A DNA stretch of 64,000 nucleotides. It comes from Flavobacterium daemonense. GTDB lineage: Bacteria > Bacteroidota > Bacteroidia > Flavobacteriales > Flavobacteriaceae. Below are positions 33,335 to 42,887 of the stretch, piece by piece. The stretch lies in contig NZ_VJYD01000002.1 of NCBI RefSeq assembly GCF_007341385.1, forward strand, positions 372,001 to 436,000, in the 5' to 3' direction. The first letter of the stretch is position 1, and the number at the start of each line of letters is the position of its first letter. The notes under the pieces were generated by a model, which saw only the letters and a program-made list of their open reading frames with translations, did no database searches and was not told where the DNA came from. A program made the position numbers and the translations under genes.

Positions 33335-34840
33335 TTATAAAGTAGCGATAGCTTTCTGAATTCTAGAAATAGTTTCTTCTTTTCCGATGATTTCAACAAT
33401 GTCAAATAGGTGAGGACCTTTTAGCGCTCCAACCAAACTCAAACGGAAAGGTTGCATTACTTTACCCATTCCTATTTCGTTTTTAGTCAACCAATCTTTT
33501 ACAATTGCTTCAATATTAACTGAATCAAAACCATCAATATATTCAAGAGTCGAAATCAATTCTTGCATTAAAGCCGGAGTTTCTTCTTTCCAGTTTTTAC
33601 TTGCTTTTTCATCATAAGATGTTGGTGCCTGGAAAAAGAAATCGGTTAAATCCCAAAAATCTGAAACGAAATTTGCTCTTTCTTTAATCAATGAAACAAT
33701 ACGTGTTGTCACTTCGAGCGGAGTTGAGAAGCCTTTTTCTTCTAAAATAGGAGAGAAGTCTTTCGCTAAATCGGCATCATTTTGTTTGATTAAATATTGA
33801 TGATTGAACCATTTGTTTTTCTCTGGATCAAATTTTGCTCCCGCTTTATGAACTCGATTCAAGTCAAAAGCTTCTACTAATTCTTCTAAAGAAAATAATT
33901 CTTTATCTGTTCCGTCGTTCCAACCTAGCAAAGCAAGGAAGTTTACAACAGCTTCTGGAAAAAATCCTTTTTCTCTATAGCCAGATGAAACGCCTTCTTC
34001 CGTTTTCCATTCTAATGGAAACACTGGAAATCCTAATTTGTCACCATCTCTTTTAGATAATTTTCCGTTTCCAACAGGTTTCAAAATCAAAGGTAAATGT
34101 GCAAATTCCGGAGCATCCCAACCAAAAGCTCTGTATAATAAAACGTGAAGAGGCATCGACGGCAACCATTCTTCACCACGAATTACATGTGAAGTTTCCA
34201 TCAAATGATCATCAACAATATTGGCTAAGTGATAGGTTGGCATTCCGTCACTTTTAAAAAGAACTTTATCATCAAGCAAGTTCGTTTCAAACTTAACATC
34301 ACCACGAATGATATCTTTTAAATGCAAAGTTTCGTTAACCGGAGTTTTAAAACGAATCACATAATGTTCTCCATTTGCAATTCTTTTAGCCGTTTCTTCA
34401 GCAGAAATTACCAAAGATGTATCTAACTTTTCACGATTATGGTGATTATAAATAAATGTTTTTCCTTCTGCTTCATGTTGTTTTCTATGTGCATCAAGTG
34501 CTTCAGGAGTATCAAAAGCATAATAAGCCCAACCCGAATTGATCAATTGATCTGCATATTTTTGGTATAAATCTTTACGATCACTTTGTCTGTATGGACC
34601 AAATTTTTCATTTTTTCCAACAGTTTCTTCAGGAGAAATTCCCAACCATTCCAGTGCTTCCATAATATATTCTTCAGCACCTGGAACAAAACGTGTTTGA
34701 TCTGTATCTTCGATTCTTAGATAAAAAACACCGTTATGTTTTTTTGCAAATAAATAATTAAATAGGGCAGTACGAACTCCGCCAATATGTAATGGTCCAG
34801 TCGGACTTGGTGCAAAACGCACGCGAACTTGCTTTGACAT
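33335..34840 (-). CDS. gltX: glutamate--tRNA ligase
   Basis: A 501-residue class I aminoacyl-tRNA synthetase. The RFAPSPTGPLHIGG signature is at residues 8-21 and the KMSKS equivalent KLSKRDGD near 259-266; a helical anticodon-binding domain fills the C-terminal third. Length is standard for the discriminating bacterial enzyme. The separate glnS at 25136 means glutaminyl-tRNA is made directly. The 34905-34950 region upstream holds short CTTAG-type tandem repeats common in Bacteroidota spacers. Confidence 0.95.
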   Translation of the reverse strand: MSKQVRVRFAPSPTGPLHIGGVRTALFNYLFAKKHNGVFYLRIEDTDQTRFVPGAEEYIMEALEWLGISPEETVGKNEKFGPYRQSDRKDLYQKYADQLINSGWAYYAFDTPEALDAHRKQHEAEGKTFIYNHHNREKLDTSLVISAEETAKRIANGEHYVIRFKTPVNETLHLKDIIRGDVKFETNLLDDKVLFKSDGMPTYHLANIVDDHLMETSHVIRGEEWLPSMPLHVLLYRAFGWDAPEFAHLPLILKPVGNGKLSKRDGDKLGFPVFPLEWKTEEGVSSGYREKGFFPEAVVNFLALLGWNDGTDKELFSLEELVEAFDLNRVHKAGAKFDPEKNKWFNHQYLIKQNDADLAKDFSPILEEKGFSTPLEVTTRIVSLIKERANFVSDFWDLTDFFFQAPTSYDEKASKNWKEETPALMQELISTLEYIDGFDSVNIEAIVKDWLTKNEIGMGKVMQPFRLSLVGALKGPHLFDIVEIIGKEETISRIQKAIATL

Positions 34841-34904
34841 TTGTATAAATTTTGATGCAAAGATACGTTTTATGATTTTAGATTTTAGATTGTTGATTTC
34901 AGAT

Positions 34905-34950
34905 TTTGTAATCTTAGAACCTTAGCGTCTTAGTAACTTAGAATCTTAAA
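34905..34950. repeat. short CTTAG tandem repeats
   Basis: Several copies of (A)(A/T)CTTAG spaced 9-10 bp, as in CTTAGAACCTTAGCGTCTTA. A common intergenic repeat type; function unknown. Confidence 0.6.
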
Positions 34951-35004
34951 AAGGTATTATTATAATTAGTACTTTTATGGGTTATAATTAAAAGAGATTT
35001 TATT

Positions 35005-38000
35005 TTGAGAACATCATCTGCAATATATCAGAAGTTAGAAGGATTTATAAAGAAATATTATATGAATGAATTGATAAAAGGAGCGCTTCTTTTTATTGGT
35101 TTTGGCTTGTTATATTTTTTATTTACGCTTTTCGTTGAGTATTTCCTTTGGTTGAAACCAGCTGGAAGGACACTTTTATTTTGGATATTTATTGCAGTAG
35201 AAGTTTTTCTGTTGTTTCGTTTTATATTGTTTCCAATTTTCAAGTTGTTCAAACTTCAAAAGGGAATTGACTATAATCAAGCTTCGGCAATTATTGGAAA
35301 TCATTTTACAGAAGTAAGTGATAAACTGACGAACTTTTTACAGCTTTCTTCTAATGAAAATACAGCCGAAAGTTCAGAATTAATGTTGGCTTCAATTGAA
35401 CAAAAAGCAAATTCATTGCAACCAATTCCGTTTGGAAATGCAATCAATTTTAAATCAAACAAAAAATATTTGCCATTAGCATTGATTCCTGTGTTGTTAT
35501 TTGCAGTCTTTTTTGTTTCTGGAAATAGTAATATAATTTCGCAAAGTTTTAATAGAGTAGTGCATTTCAATTCTGCTTTTTTACCACCAGCACCTTTCAA
35601 ATTTGTGGTTCTAAATGACAATCTTCAAACAGAACAAAATAAAGATTTTATTGTAAAAGTCGAAACTGAAGGAAACGTTGTTCCAGAAAATGTGATGATT
35701 CATATTGGGAGCGAAAGTTACTTTATGGAATCTTCTCAAGCTGGAAAGTTCGAATTCAAGATTGAAAAGCCAACTTCAGATATGCAGTTTTCATTCGAAG
35801 GAAATTCAGTTTCATCAAATGAATATGAATTAAAAGTTATTACAGTTCCATCGATTGCCAACTTCGAAATGGTTTTGAGTTTTCCATCTTACCTAAAAAA
35901 GAAATCAGAAACGATTCAAGGAACTGGAAATGCAATCGTACCAGAAGGAACAAATGTGACTTGGAGAATGAAAACGCAGTCAACTCAAGAGGTAGTTTGG
36001 AAAGATGAAAATTCAGTTTTGAAGTTTAATAAGGCAGAAAATGAGTTTAAACTAGCTAAAAATATTAATCAAAATACAGAATATCAAATTCTTACTTCGA
36101 ATAATAAGGTTAAAAACTACGAGAAATTAGACTATCAGTTATCCGTTATTAAAGATCAGCATCCAACAATCTCAGTTTCTCCAGCTCCAGATAGTTTAAA
36201 GTTAGATAAGAATTATATTTTAGGAAGACTAGGAGATGACTATGGTCTGTCAAAATTACAAATTGTATTTTACGAACATGGGAAACCACAAACTGCGAAA
36301 CGCGGAATCATTCCTGTAAAGCAAGCTGTCTTTGATCAGTTTGTTTTTAACTTTCCAAGTAATCTTCCAGTAGAGGAAGGAGTATCATATGAATACTATT
36401 TTGAGGTTTTTGATAACGATGCATTGCATGGATTCAAGAGTACAAAATCTTCTACATTTTCAGATCGAGTTGCGACAACAGATGAAATTCATGATGCCGA
36501 ATTACAACAACAAAATGCCAATATTAATAGTTTATCTAAATCATTAAAGAATCAAGAAAAACAATTTTCTGATATGGATAAACTAAAAAATACAGGAAAA
36601 GAAAAAGATAATTTAGAGTTTAAAGATCAGCAAAAAGTAAATGATTTTATCAAACGTCAGAAACAAGAGGACGAAACGATGAAACAGTTTGCTGAAAAAA
36701 TGAACAAGAATTTAGACAAATATAATACCGACAAGAAAGATAAAACTGCAGAAGATTTACAAAAGCGTTTGGATAATGCTGAGAAAGATTTAGAAAAGAA
36801 TCAGAAATTGATGGAGGAGTTGAAGAATTTGAACGACAAATTAAACAGTGAAGAGCTGTTTGATAAGATGGATAAATTCAAACAAATCAGTAAAAACCAA
36901 TCTCGTAATTTAGAACAATTAGTTGAGTTGACCAAGCGTTTTTATGTAGAAAAGAAAGCAGAACAAGTTGCTGAGAAATTAAATAAGTTGGCAGAAAAGC
37001 AAGAAGAGCTTTCTAATAAAGACAATGAAAATACAAAAGAAAAGCAAGACGATATCAATAAATCATTTGATAAAATTCAGGAAGATCTTAAAGATTTGAA
37101 GGATGAGAACAACACTTTAAAATCTCCTTTGGATATTCCGAAAGACGCCTCAAAAGAAAAAGATGTAGAGAATGATTTGAACAAAGCTTCGGAAGAATTA
37201 AGCAAAAAGAATACTTCTTCGGCTAAGCCAAAACAGAAAAGTGCTTCAAAGAAAATGAAGTCAATGGCAGAGCAAATGAGTTCAAGTATGGAAGGTGGAG
37301 AGCAAGAACAATTGGAAGAAGATGTTGCGATGCTTCGTCAGATTCTGGATAATCTTTTAGCTTTTTCATTGTCGCAAGAAGATGTGATGAAACAATTTAA
37401 ATCGATGAAATTAGGTTCTTCAGCTTATACGAAGAATATAAAAATTCAGCAGAATTTAAAACAACAGTTCAAACATGTTGATGATAGTCTGTTTGCGTTG
37501 TCTCTTAGAAATCCAAAAGTTGCTGAAGATGTAACCAAAGAAATTGGAAACGTACAATATAATATGGATAAAGCAATTGAAGTTTTAACCGATGTTCAAA
37601 TTCCAAAAGGAGTTTCTCATCAGCAATACGCGGTTTCATCTGCAAACAAATTAGCTGATTTTTTAAGTGACCTTTTGAATAATATGCAAATGTCAATGGC
37701 GAATCCTGGAGCAGGAAAACCAAAACAAGGAGACGGACAAGGAATGCAATTGCCAGATATTATTCAAAAACAAAAAGGGCTTGCCGATAAAATGAAGGAC
37801 GGAATGAAGCAAGGTGACAAAGCCGGAACTGGTCAACAAGGAAAAACAAGTGAAGGAAAACCAAGTCAAGATGGTCAGCAAGGTAAAGACGGAAATGGAA
37901 AAGATGGCAAAGGTGGACAAGGTAAAAATGGTCAAGGAAGTAAAGACGGTGGAAAAGATAAAAATGGAAATGAAGGAGAAGATGGTGAAGGCGATGCTGA

Positions 38001-38397
38001 AAAGATAATGGAGATTTATAAAGAGCAGGTAAAACTTCGTGAAGCTTTGCAGAATGAATTGGCAAAAAAAGGATTAGATACACAAGGCAAATCTGTAATC
38101 GATCAAATGAAAAATTCAGAAAAGCAGATTTTAAATAAAGGTTTTAAGAATGAGAACCTACAGAGAATTTTAAATATTCAGCAAGAATTATTAAAATTAA
38201 ACAATGCAGTTCAAGAACAAGGTCAAGATAACAAGCGTCAATCTGAAACAAATAAAGCTGAATTTTCTAATCGTGCAAATGCTTTACCAAGTTCATTAAC
38301 TGATTATTTAAACAGCGTAGAGATTTTAAACAGACAATCACTACCTTTGCGCTCGAATTTTAATCAAAAGGTTCAAGAATATTTTAATACAAAATGA
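35005..38397 (+). CDS. large DUF4175-like membrane protein, TTG start
   Basis: 1130 residues. Two N-terminal membrane helices (about 25-45 and 53-75) and a third near 150-168 anchor a very long extracytoplasmic part. That part contains beta-rich domains (about 190-500), extensive Lys/Glu/Asn coiled coil (about 510-760), a helical block and a Gly/Lys/Asp/Gln low-complexity stretch (about 900-1000). The layout is that of DUF4175 family proteins of Bacteroidota, function unknown. No ATG precedes the conserved start, so TTG 35005 is chosen; ATG 35062 would lose 19 residues. It overlaps ybeY by four bases, suggesting translational coupling. Confidence 0.8.
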   Translation: MRTSSAIYQKLEGFIKKYYMNELIKGALLFIGFGLLYFLFTLFVEYFLWLKPAGRTLLFWIFIAVEVFLLFRFILFPIFKLFKLQKGIDYNQASAIIGNHFTEVSDKLTNFLQLSSNENTAESSELMLASIEQKANSLQPIPFGNAINFKSNKKYLPLALIPVLLFAVFFVSGNSNIISQSFNRVVHFNSAFLPPAPFKFVVLNDNLQTEQNKDFIVKVETEGNVVPENVMIHIGSESYFMESSQAGKFEFKIEKPTSDMQFSFEGNSVSSNEYELKVITVPSIANFEMVLSFPSYLKKKSETIQGTGNAIVPEGTNVTWRMKTQSTQEVVWKDENSVLKFNKAENEFKLAKNINQNTEYQILTSNNKVKNYEKLDYQLSVIKDQHPTISVSPAPDSLKLDKNYILGRLGDDYGLSKLQIVFYEHGKPQTAKRGIIPVKQAVFDQFVFNFPSNLPVEEGVSYEYYFEVFDNDALHGFKSTKSSTFSDRVATTDEIHDAELQQQNANINSLSKSLKNQEKQFSDMDKLKNTGKEKDNLEFKDQQKVNDFIKRQKQEDETMKQFAEKMNKNLDKYNTDKKDKTAEDLQKRLDNAEKDLEKNQKLMEELKNLNDKLNSEELFDKMDKFKQISKNQSRNLEQLVELTKRFYVEKKAEQVAEKLNKLAEKQEELSNKDNENTKEKQDDINKSFDKIQEDLKDLKDENNTLKSPLDIPKDASKEKDVENDLNKASEELSKKNTSSAKPKQKSASKKMKSMAEQMSSSMEGGEQEQLEEDVAMLRQILDNLLAFSLSQEDVMKQFKSMKLGSSAYTKNIKIQQNLKQQFKHVDDSLFALSLRNPKVAEDVTKEIGNVQYNMDKAIEVLTDVQIPKGVSHQQYAVSSANKLADFLSDLLNNMQMSMANPGAGKPKQGDGQGMQLPDIIQKQKGLADKMKDGMKQGDKAGTGQQGKTSEGKPSQDGQQGKDGNGKDGKGGQGKNGQGSKDGGKDKNGNEGEDGEGDAEKIMEIYKEQVKLREALQNELAKKGLDTQGKSVIDQMKNSEKQILNKGFKNENLQRILNIQQELLKLNNAVQEQGQDNKRQSETNKAEFSNRANALPSSLTDYLNSVEILNRQSLPLRSNFNQKVQEYFNTK

Positions 38398-38813
38398 TAA
38401 ATTTTAATTACGAAACCGAATTTTCTCTGGACAACGAACAAGCTTATACTGATTGGTTGAGCGCAGTTATTGTTTCTGAAAAGAAGAATGAAGGAGAAAT
38501 AAATTATATTTTCTGTGATGATGAATACTTACATAAAATAAATGTAGAGTATTTAAACCACGACACACTAACTGATATTATTAGTTTTGATTATACAGTT
38601 GGCAATGAATTAAACGGGGATATTTTTGTTTCTGTAGAAAGAGTAGTAGATAACGCAAAAGATTTTAATGTTTCTTTTGAAGAAGAATTGAAACGTGTAC
38701 TTGCTCACGGTATATTACATTACTGTGGATATAAAGATAAAAGTGATGCGGATGCTGAAGTTATGCGTTCAAAAGAAGATGAAAAAATTGCGATGTTTCA
38801 CGTGGAACAGTAG
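38394..38813 (+). CDS. ybeY: rRNA maturation endoribonuclease YbeY
   Basis: A 139-residue YbeY with the zinc-binding signature HGILHYCGYKD (about residues 105-115; the family H-x3-H-x5-H motif has Cys/Gly-Tyr variation at the third site, so the expected third histidine is not obvious). The DTLTDIISFDY segment is conserved. YbeY processes 16S rRNA and assists ribosome quality control. It overlaps the DUF4175 gene by ATGA. Its last codons (MFHVEQ) are encoded by a parS-like sequence at 38794-38809. Confidence 0.88.
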   Translation: MINFNYETEFSLDNEQAYTDWLSAVIVSEKKNEGEINYIFCDDEYLHKINVEYLNHDTLTDIISFDYTVGNELNGDIFVSVERVVDNAKDFNVSFEEELKRVLAHGILHYCGYKDKSDADAEVMRSKEDEKIAMFHVEQ

Positions 38814-39016
38814 AGAGTTTGTTTCATGTTTAAATTGTTTCATGTTTCAAGTTATTGGTGTAATTGTAAATTTTTAAAAGTTGTTCCACGTGAAACGTTT
38901 GTCCGTAGGAAGTATTTTTTAAAAGTGTTTCACGTGGAACATAAAAAAAATGATTTAGACTTGATGTGTTTCACGTGGAACACGTGAAATTTATTCTGAA
39001 GTTTTTTAATGTAAAA

Positions 39017-39032
39017 TGTTTCACGTGAAACA
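39017..39032. promoter_or_regulatory. perfect parS site
   Basis: TGTTTCACGTGAAACA, identical to the widely conserved bacterial parS consensus. Confidence 0.88.
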
Positions 39033-39095
39033 TTGAATATTTGATTTAGAAAGAAGTTATATATGTTCCACGTGGAACTTTTCAAGTTTAGTTGT

Positions 39096-39121
39096 GAAAC
39101 TTGAAACTTGAAACTTGAAAC
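39096..39121. repeat. 7-bp tandem repeat
   Basis: GAAACTT repeated almost four times in the parS-rich spacer. It resembles parS half sites and may be degenerate debris from them. Confidence 0.6.
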
Positions 39122-39210
39122 AAAATAAAACCGTTCCACGTGGAACAAAAGAAAAATAAAGTTAATTCTGAGAGCTGCCTTAAACGGTTTCCAGAGAATA
39201 ATAAAACAAA

Positions 39211-41082
39211 ATGTTTTTAGAAGAATACGATGTTATTGTAGTTGGTGCAGGTCATGCTGGATCTGAAGCCGCGGCAGCGGCCGCAAATTTAGGATCCAAA
39301 ACTTTATTGGTTACAATGAGTTTGCAGAACATTGCCCAGATGTCTTGTAATCCTGCAATGGGAGGAATTGCAAAAGGACAAATTGTTCGTGAGATCGATG
39401 CGCTTGGTGGATACTCCGGAATTGTTTCAGACCGAACTGCGATTCAGTTCAAAATGCTGAATAAATCAAAAGGGCCAGCGATGTGGTCGCCAAGAGTTCA
39501 AAGTGACCGAATGCGTTTTGCAGAGGAATGGAGAATGATGTTGGAGGGAACTCCGAATTTAGATTTTTACCAAGAAATGGTAAAGGGTCTGATTATCGAG
39601 AATGGAAAGATAAAAGGAATTAGAACTTCGCTTGGAATTGAAATTCGATCTAAATCGGTTGTGTTGACAAACGGAACTTTTTTGAACGGACTAATTCATA
39701 TTGGAGAAAAACAATTCGGTGGAGGAAGAGCAGGCGAAAGTGCTGCTACCGGAATTACCGAAGATTTAGTGAAAGCCGGATTCGAAGCTGGAAGAATGAA
39801 AACAGGAACGCCACCACGAGTTGATGGACGTTCTTTGGATTATTCGAAAATGAATGAAGAAAAAGGAGATGCAAAGCCGGATAAGTTTTCTTATTCGGAT
39901 TTGACGGCTCCGTTAACGCATCAGCGTTCTTGTCACATGACATACACGTCGCTGGACGTTCATGATATTTTGAGATCTGGTTTTGATCGTTCGCCAATGT
40001 TCAACGGAAGAATAAAAAGTATAGGTCCGAGATATTGTCCGTCGATAGAAGATAAGATTAATCGTTTTGCAGATAAAGAGCGTCACCAGCTTTTTGTTGA
40101 ACCAGAAGGATGGAAAACTTGCGAAGTATATGTAAACGGATTTTCAACTTCACTTCCAGAAGATATTCAATTTAAAGCTTTGCGTACAGTTGCCGGTTTT
40201 GAAAATGTAAAATTTCTTCGTCCAGGTTACGCGATCGAATATGACTATTTTCCGCCAACCCAATTGAAACATACTTTGGAAACGAAGTTGGTTGAAGGTT
40301 TATATTTTGCCGGACAGATTAATGGAACAACAGGATATGAAGAAGCAGCTTCGCAAGGTTTGATGGCCGGAATAAATGCGCATTTAAAAGTGCACGAAAA
40401 AGCGCCGTTAATTTTGAAACGTGATGAAGCATATATTGGAGTTTTGATCGACGACTTGATTACGAAAGGAACGGAAGAACCATATCGTATGTTTACATCA
40501 AGAGCAGAATATAGAACATTGTTGCGACAAGATAATGCCGATTTCAGATTGACACCAATGTCATACGAAATCGGTTTGGCTTCTGAAGCAAGAATGAGAA
40601 GAATGGAGCACAAACTAAACGAGTCTGAAAAGATGGTTTCTTTTTTTAGAGAAACTAGTGTAACGGTTGCTGAGACAAATCCAATTTTGGAAGCCAAAGA
40701 ATCGGCACTAATTTCTCAAGGCGATAAAATGTTTAAAGTTTTTTCTCGCCCACAGATTGAATTGGAGGATATGTTGAAATTTGAAAAAGTGGAAGCTTAT
40801 ATCAAAGAAAATAATCTTGATGAAGAAATTGTTGAGCAAGCTGTAATTCAAGTAAAATATTCTGGCTATATCGAAAAGGAGAGAAATAACGCGGATAAAC
40901 TAAATCGTTTAGAAGAAGTGAAAATTCCGGAGAATTTCGATTACAACAAAATCAAATCGATGTCGATTGAAGCAAAACAAAAATTGAGCAAAATTCGTCC
41001 TGTAACAATTTCTCAAGCTTCAAGAATTAGCGGAGTTTCACCAAGTGATATTTCCGTGCTTTTGATTTATATGGGAAGGTGA
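39211..41082 (+). CDS. mnmG: tRNA uridine-5-carboxymethylaminomethyl modification enzyme MnmG (GidA)
   Basis: A 623-residue FAD protein that, with MnmE, modifies the wobble uridine of several tRNAs. The dinucleotide-binding motif [12 protein letters not shown] lies at residues 10-21. The [16 protein letters not shown] segment, the second FAD signature [15 protein letters not shown] and the helical C-terminus with SGYIEKE are typical. Length is normal. In many bacteria gidA is near the origin; here it is surrounded by parS-like sites on both sides. Confidence 0.95.
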   Translation: MFLEEYDVIVVGAGHAGSEAAAAAANLGSKTLLVTMSLQNIAQMSCNPAMGGIAKGQIVREIDALGGYSGIVSDRTAIQFKMLNKSKGPAMWSPRVQSDRMRFAEEWRMMLEGTPNLDFYQEMVKGLIIENGKIKGIRTSLGIEIRSKSVVLTNGTFLNGLIHIGEKQFGGGRAGESAATGITEDLVKAGFEAGRMKTGTPPRVDGRSLDYSKMNEEKGDAKPDKFSYSDLTAPLTHQRSCHMTYTSLDVHDILRSGFDRSPMFNGRIKSIGPRYCPSIEDKINRFADKERHQLFVEPEGWKTCEVYVNGFSTSLPEDIQFKALRTVAGFENVKFLRPGYAIEYDYFPPTQLKHTLETKLVEGLYFAGQINGTTGYEEAASQGLMAGINAHLKVHEKAPLILKRDEAYIGVLIDDLITKGTEEPYRMFTSRAEYRTLLRQDNADFRLTPMSYEIGLASEARMRRMEHKLNESEKMVSFFRETSVTVAETNPILEAKESALISQGDKMFKVFSRPQIELEDMLKFEKVEAYIKENNLDEEIVEQAVIQVKYSGYIEKERNNADKLNRLEEVKIPENFDYNKIKSMSIEAKQKLSKIRPVTISQASRISGVSPSDISVLLIYMGR

Positions 41083-41146
41083 AAAAATTTCAAGTTTCAG
41101 GTTTCACGTTTTTGAGGAACCTGAAATTTTGTTTTTATTTGTTTTT

Positions 41147-41217
41147 CGTTCCACGTGAAACTTAAAACCTAAAACAAAGAAAACCTGAAACAAAAATAAA
41201 TTGTTCCACGTGAAACT
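41147..41217. promoter_or_regulatory. two further parS-like sites downstream of mnmG
   Basis: CGTTCCACGTGAAACT at 41147-41162 and TGTTCCACGTGAAACT at 41202-41217. The remaining 41083-41395 spacer contains degenerate GTTTCAGGTTTCA-type repeats and no gene. Confidence 0.75.
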
Positions 41218-41395
41218 TTTTTTAAAGTAGTGCGTTGGATTATTTTGAAATAAAATATTCAAAATAGTAGAGATGGACAGTTGTCCATCTTTTTACAATT
41301 TGATCGAAAATAATAAAATAAATGTTCAGATGAATTTTTGTTCAATTCTGAATAAATTCAAACCCGAATTCTATTAAATAACTATTAATTAAAAA

Positions 41396-42244
41396 ATGGA
41401 CGTTTTAAACAAAAAACATTTTCTTACTGTAAAAGACCATTCTGTTTCGAAAGAAATTTTCGAATTATATCATGATGAAAATTTGGATATGCTGATAACT
41501 TCTCCGCAACCAGATTTAGAAAATTTAGGAAGATATTACGAAAGCGAAGATTATATTTCACACACAGATAATAAGCGTTCTGTTTTTGAAAAAGCATATC
41601 ACTTTGTAAAAAGTATAGCTTTAAAAAATAAACTGAATTTAATTAATTCAGAACAATCTCAAAAAGGAAAAATTTTAGACATTGGTGCTGGAACTGGTGA
41701 TTTTTTATTGACAGCAAAAAATGATGGCTGGAATGTAATTGGAATCGAACCAAGCGACCGTGCAAAAAATATTGCGAAACAAAAAGGAATTTCGTTTGTT
41801 GAAGAAATGAGCGAATTAGAAAATAATTCTTTTGACGTAATTACCATGTGGCACGTTTTGGAACACGTTCCAAATTTAGAACTTCAAATTCAAGAATTGA
41901 AGCGATTGCTTAAGCCAACTGGAACATTAATTGTTGCGGTTCCAAATTTCAAATCATTCGACGCAAAACATTATGGTGAATTTTGGGCAGCGTTTGATGT
42001 GCCAATTCACTTTTGGCATTTTTCAAAAAAAGCGATTCAACTTCTTTTTGAAAAAGTTGATATGAAATTAGAAAAAGTACTTCCAATGAAATTTGATTCA
42101 TTTTATGTGAGCCTTCTTTCTGAAAAATACAAAACCGGAAAAATGAATTTTATAAAAGCATTTTTTATCGGATTGCGATCAAATTTAAAAGCATCATCAA
42201 CAAAAGAGTATTCGTCGCACATTTATGTGCTAAAAAACAAGTAA
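41396..42244 (+). CDS. class I SAM-dependent methyltransferase
   Basis: A 282-residue Methyltransf_11/23-type enzyme. Motif I ILDIGAGTGDFL is at 93-104, an acidic residue at the end of strand two follows in IGIEPSD, and FDVITMWHVLEHVPN (about 143-157) is the post-I/motif II region of the UbiE/COQ5-like group. The N-terminal LITSPQPDLENLGRYY segment is often seen in methyltransferases acting on cell-surface or quinone-like substrates. The acceptor is unknown. It appears monocistronic. Confidence 0.85.
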   Translation: MDVLNKKHFLTVKDHSVSKEIFELYHDENLDMLITSPQPDLENLGRYYESEDYISHTDNKRSVFEKAYHFVKSIALKNKLNLINSEQSQKGKILDIGAGTGDFLLTAKNDGWNVIGIEPSDRAKNIAKQKGISFVEEMSELENNSFDVITMWHVLEHVPNLELQIQELKRLLKPTGTLIVAVPNFKSFDAKHYGEFWAAFDVPIHFWHFSKKAIQLLFEKVDMKLEKVLPMKFDSFYVSLLSEKYKTGKMNFIKAFFIGLRSNLKASSTKEYSSHIYVLKNK

Positions 42245-42249
42245 AACGC

Positions 42250-42815
42250 AAAATAAGCGCGTTTCCGGCATTTTCTTGGGTAAAATAAGGGTTTGTGTTG
42301 TCTTTTTTAAGAACACACCTTAAACAAAAGCTATGGAAGTCACTTTTAATAGTGATATTTTATAGCTTTTTTTTCATCCATAAAGAAAACTAATAGCTTA
42401 AAATTGTTGTTTTTTTTCGGTTTTTAGCTGTGATTTTTCTGCTTTCGAAATTTGAATATTTGTGAAGAAAAATTTTTGCGAATTTTCATTTTTTAATCAT
42501 TTTCATCTTTGGAAAAGAAAAATGGAAATTTTTAAAAAGTGAATTTTTACATCTCGATTTTGGCAGCATTTTGATCAAATTTTACAGTATTGCTGAGAAA
42601 TGAGTTTTCTATGTGTATTTACGGCTAAAAAAAGAAGGAAAAGGTAAAAAGAGACTATTTCCGGCACTTTTTCTTGTAAAATGAGGGTTTGTATCATCTT
42701 TTTTAAAAAGATTTCTCCATTAAAAGATATGAGCGTCACTTTTTATAATGATATTTTATAAGATGCTTTTATTCCATAAATAAAAGTAATATCATAAAAT
42801 TTTAGCATTTTTTAA
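42250..42815. repeat. two diverged copies of a structured non-coding block
   Basis: Copies at about 42252-42415 and 42649-42812 lie about 397 bp apart and share ordered blocks: TTTCCGGCA, TTCTTG, TAAAATnAGGGTTTGT, TCTTTTTTAA, GTCACTTTT, TGATATTTTATA, ATCCATAAA-like and AAAATT. In the first copy AAAGCTAT/ATAGCTTT encloses TCACTTTTAATAGTGA, a nested hairpin followed by a T run. No open frame is plausible. It may be a duplicated small RNA, a leader or a miniature element. The gap between the copies holds only AT-rich unique sequence. Confidence 0.6.
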
Positions 42816-42823
42816 ACTTTATG

Positions 42824-42852
42824 TTGATGCTATTTATTTTTTTATATTTTTG
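42824..42852 (+). promoter_or_regulatory. Bacteroidota-type promoter of the OmpH-like gene
   Basis: TTG at 42824-42826 and TATTTTTG at 42845-42852, 18 bp apart, 35 bp before the start codon. Confidence 0.6.
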
Positions 42853-42887
42853 TCTTTCATACCAATAAAAAAAATAGAAATTTAGAA

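Larger units (their letters stand above)
38794..39147. promoter_or_regulatory. cluster of parS-like centromere sites
   Basis: Seven 16-bp sites close to the parS consensus TGTTTCACGTGAAACA, all centred on CACGTG: 38794-38809, 38882-38897, 38926-38941, 38967-38982 (with a second overlapping CACGTG core at 38981-38986), 39017-39032, 39064-39079 and 39132-39147. Most carry one or two symmetric T-to-C/A-to-G variants (GTTCCACGTGGAAC). No gene lies between ybeY and mnmG. parS is bound by ParB for chromosome partitioning and is normally near oriC. Confidence 0.85.

Noticed and set aside
38814..38850. GTTTCATGTTT-type sequences as additional parS sites
   Set aside because: They lack the CACGTG centre; probably degenerate repeats only.
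39096..39121. GAAACTT tandem repeat as an iteron origin
   Set aside because: Only about four 7-bp copies without a replication gene; better explained as debris of parS half sites.
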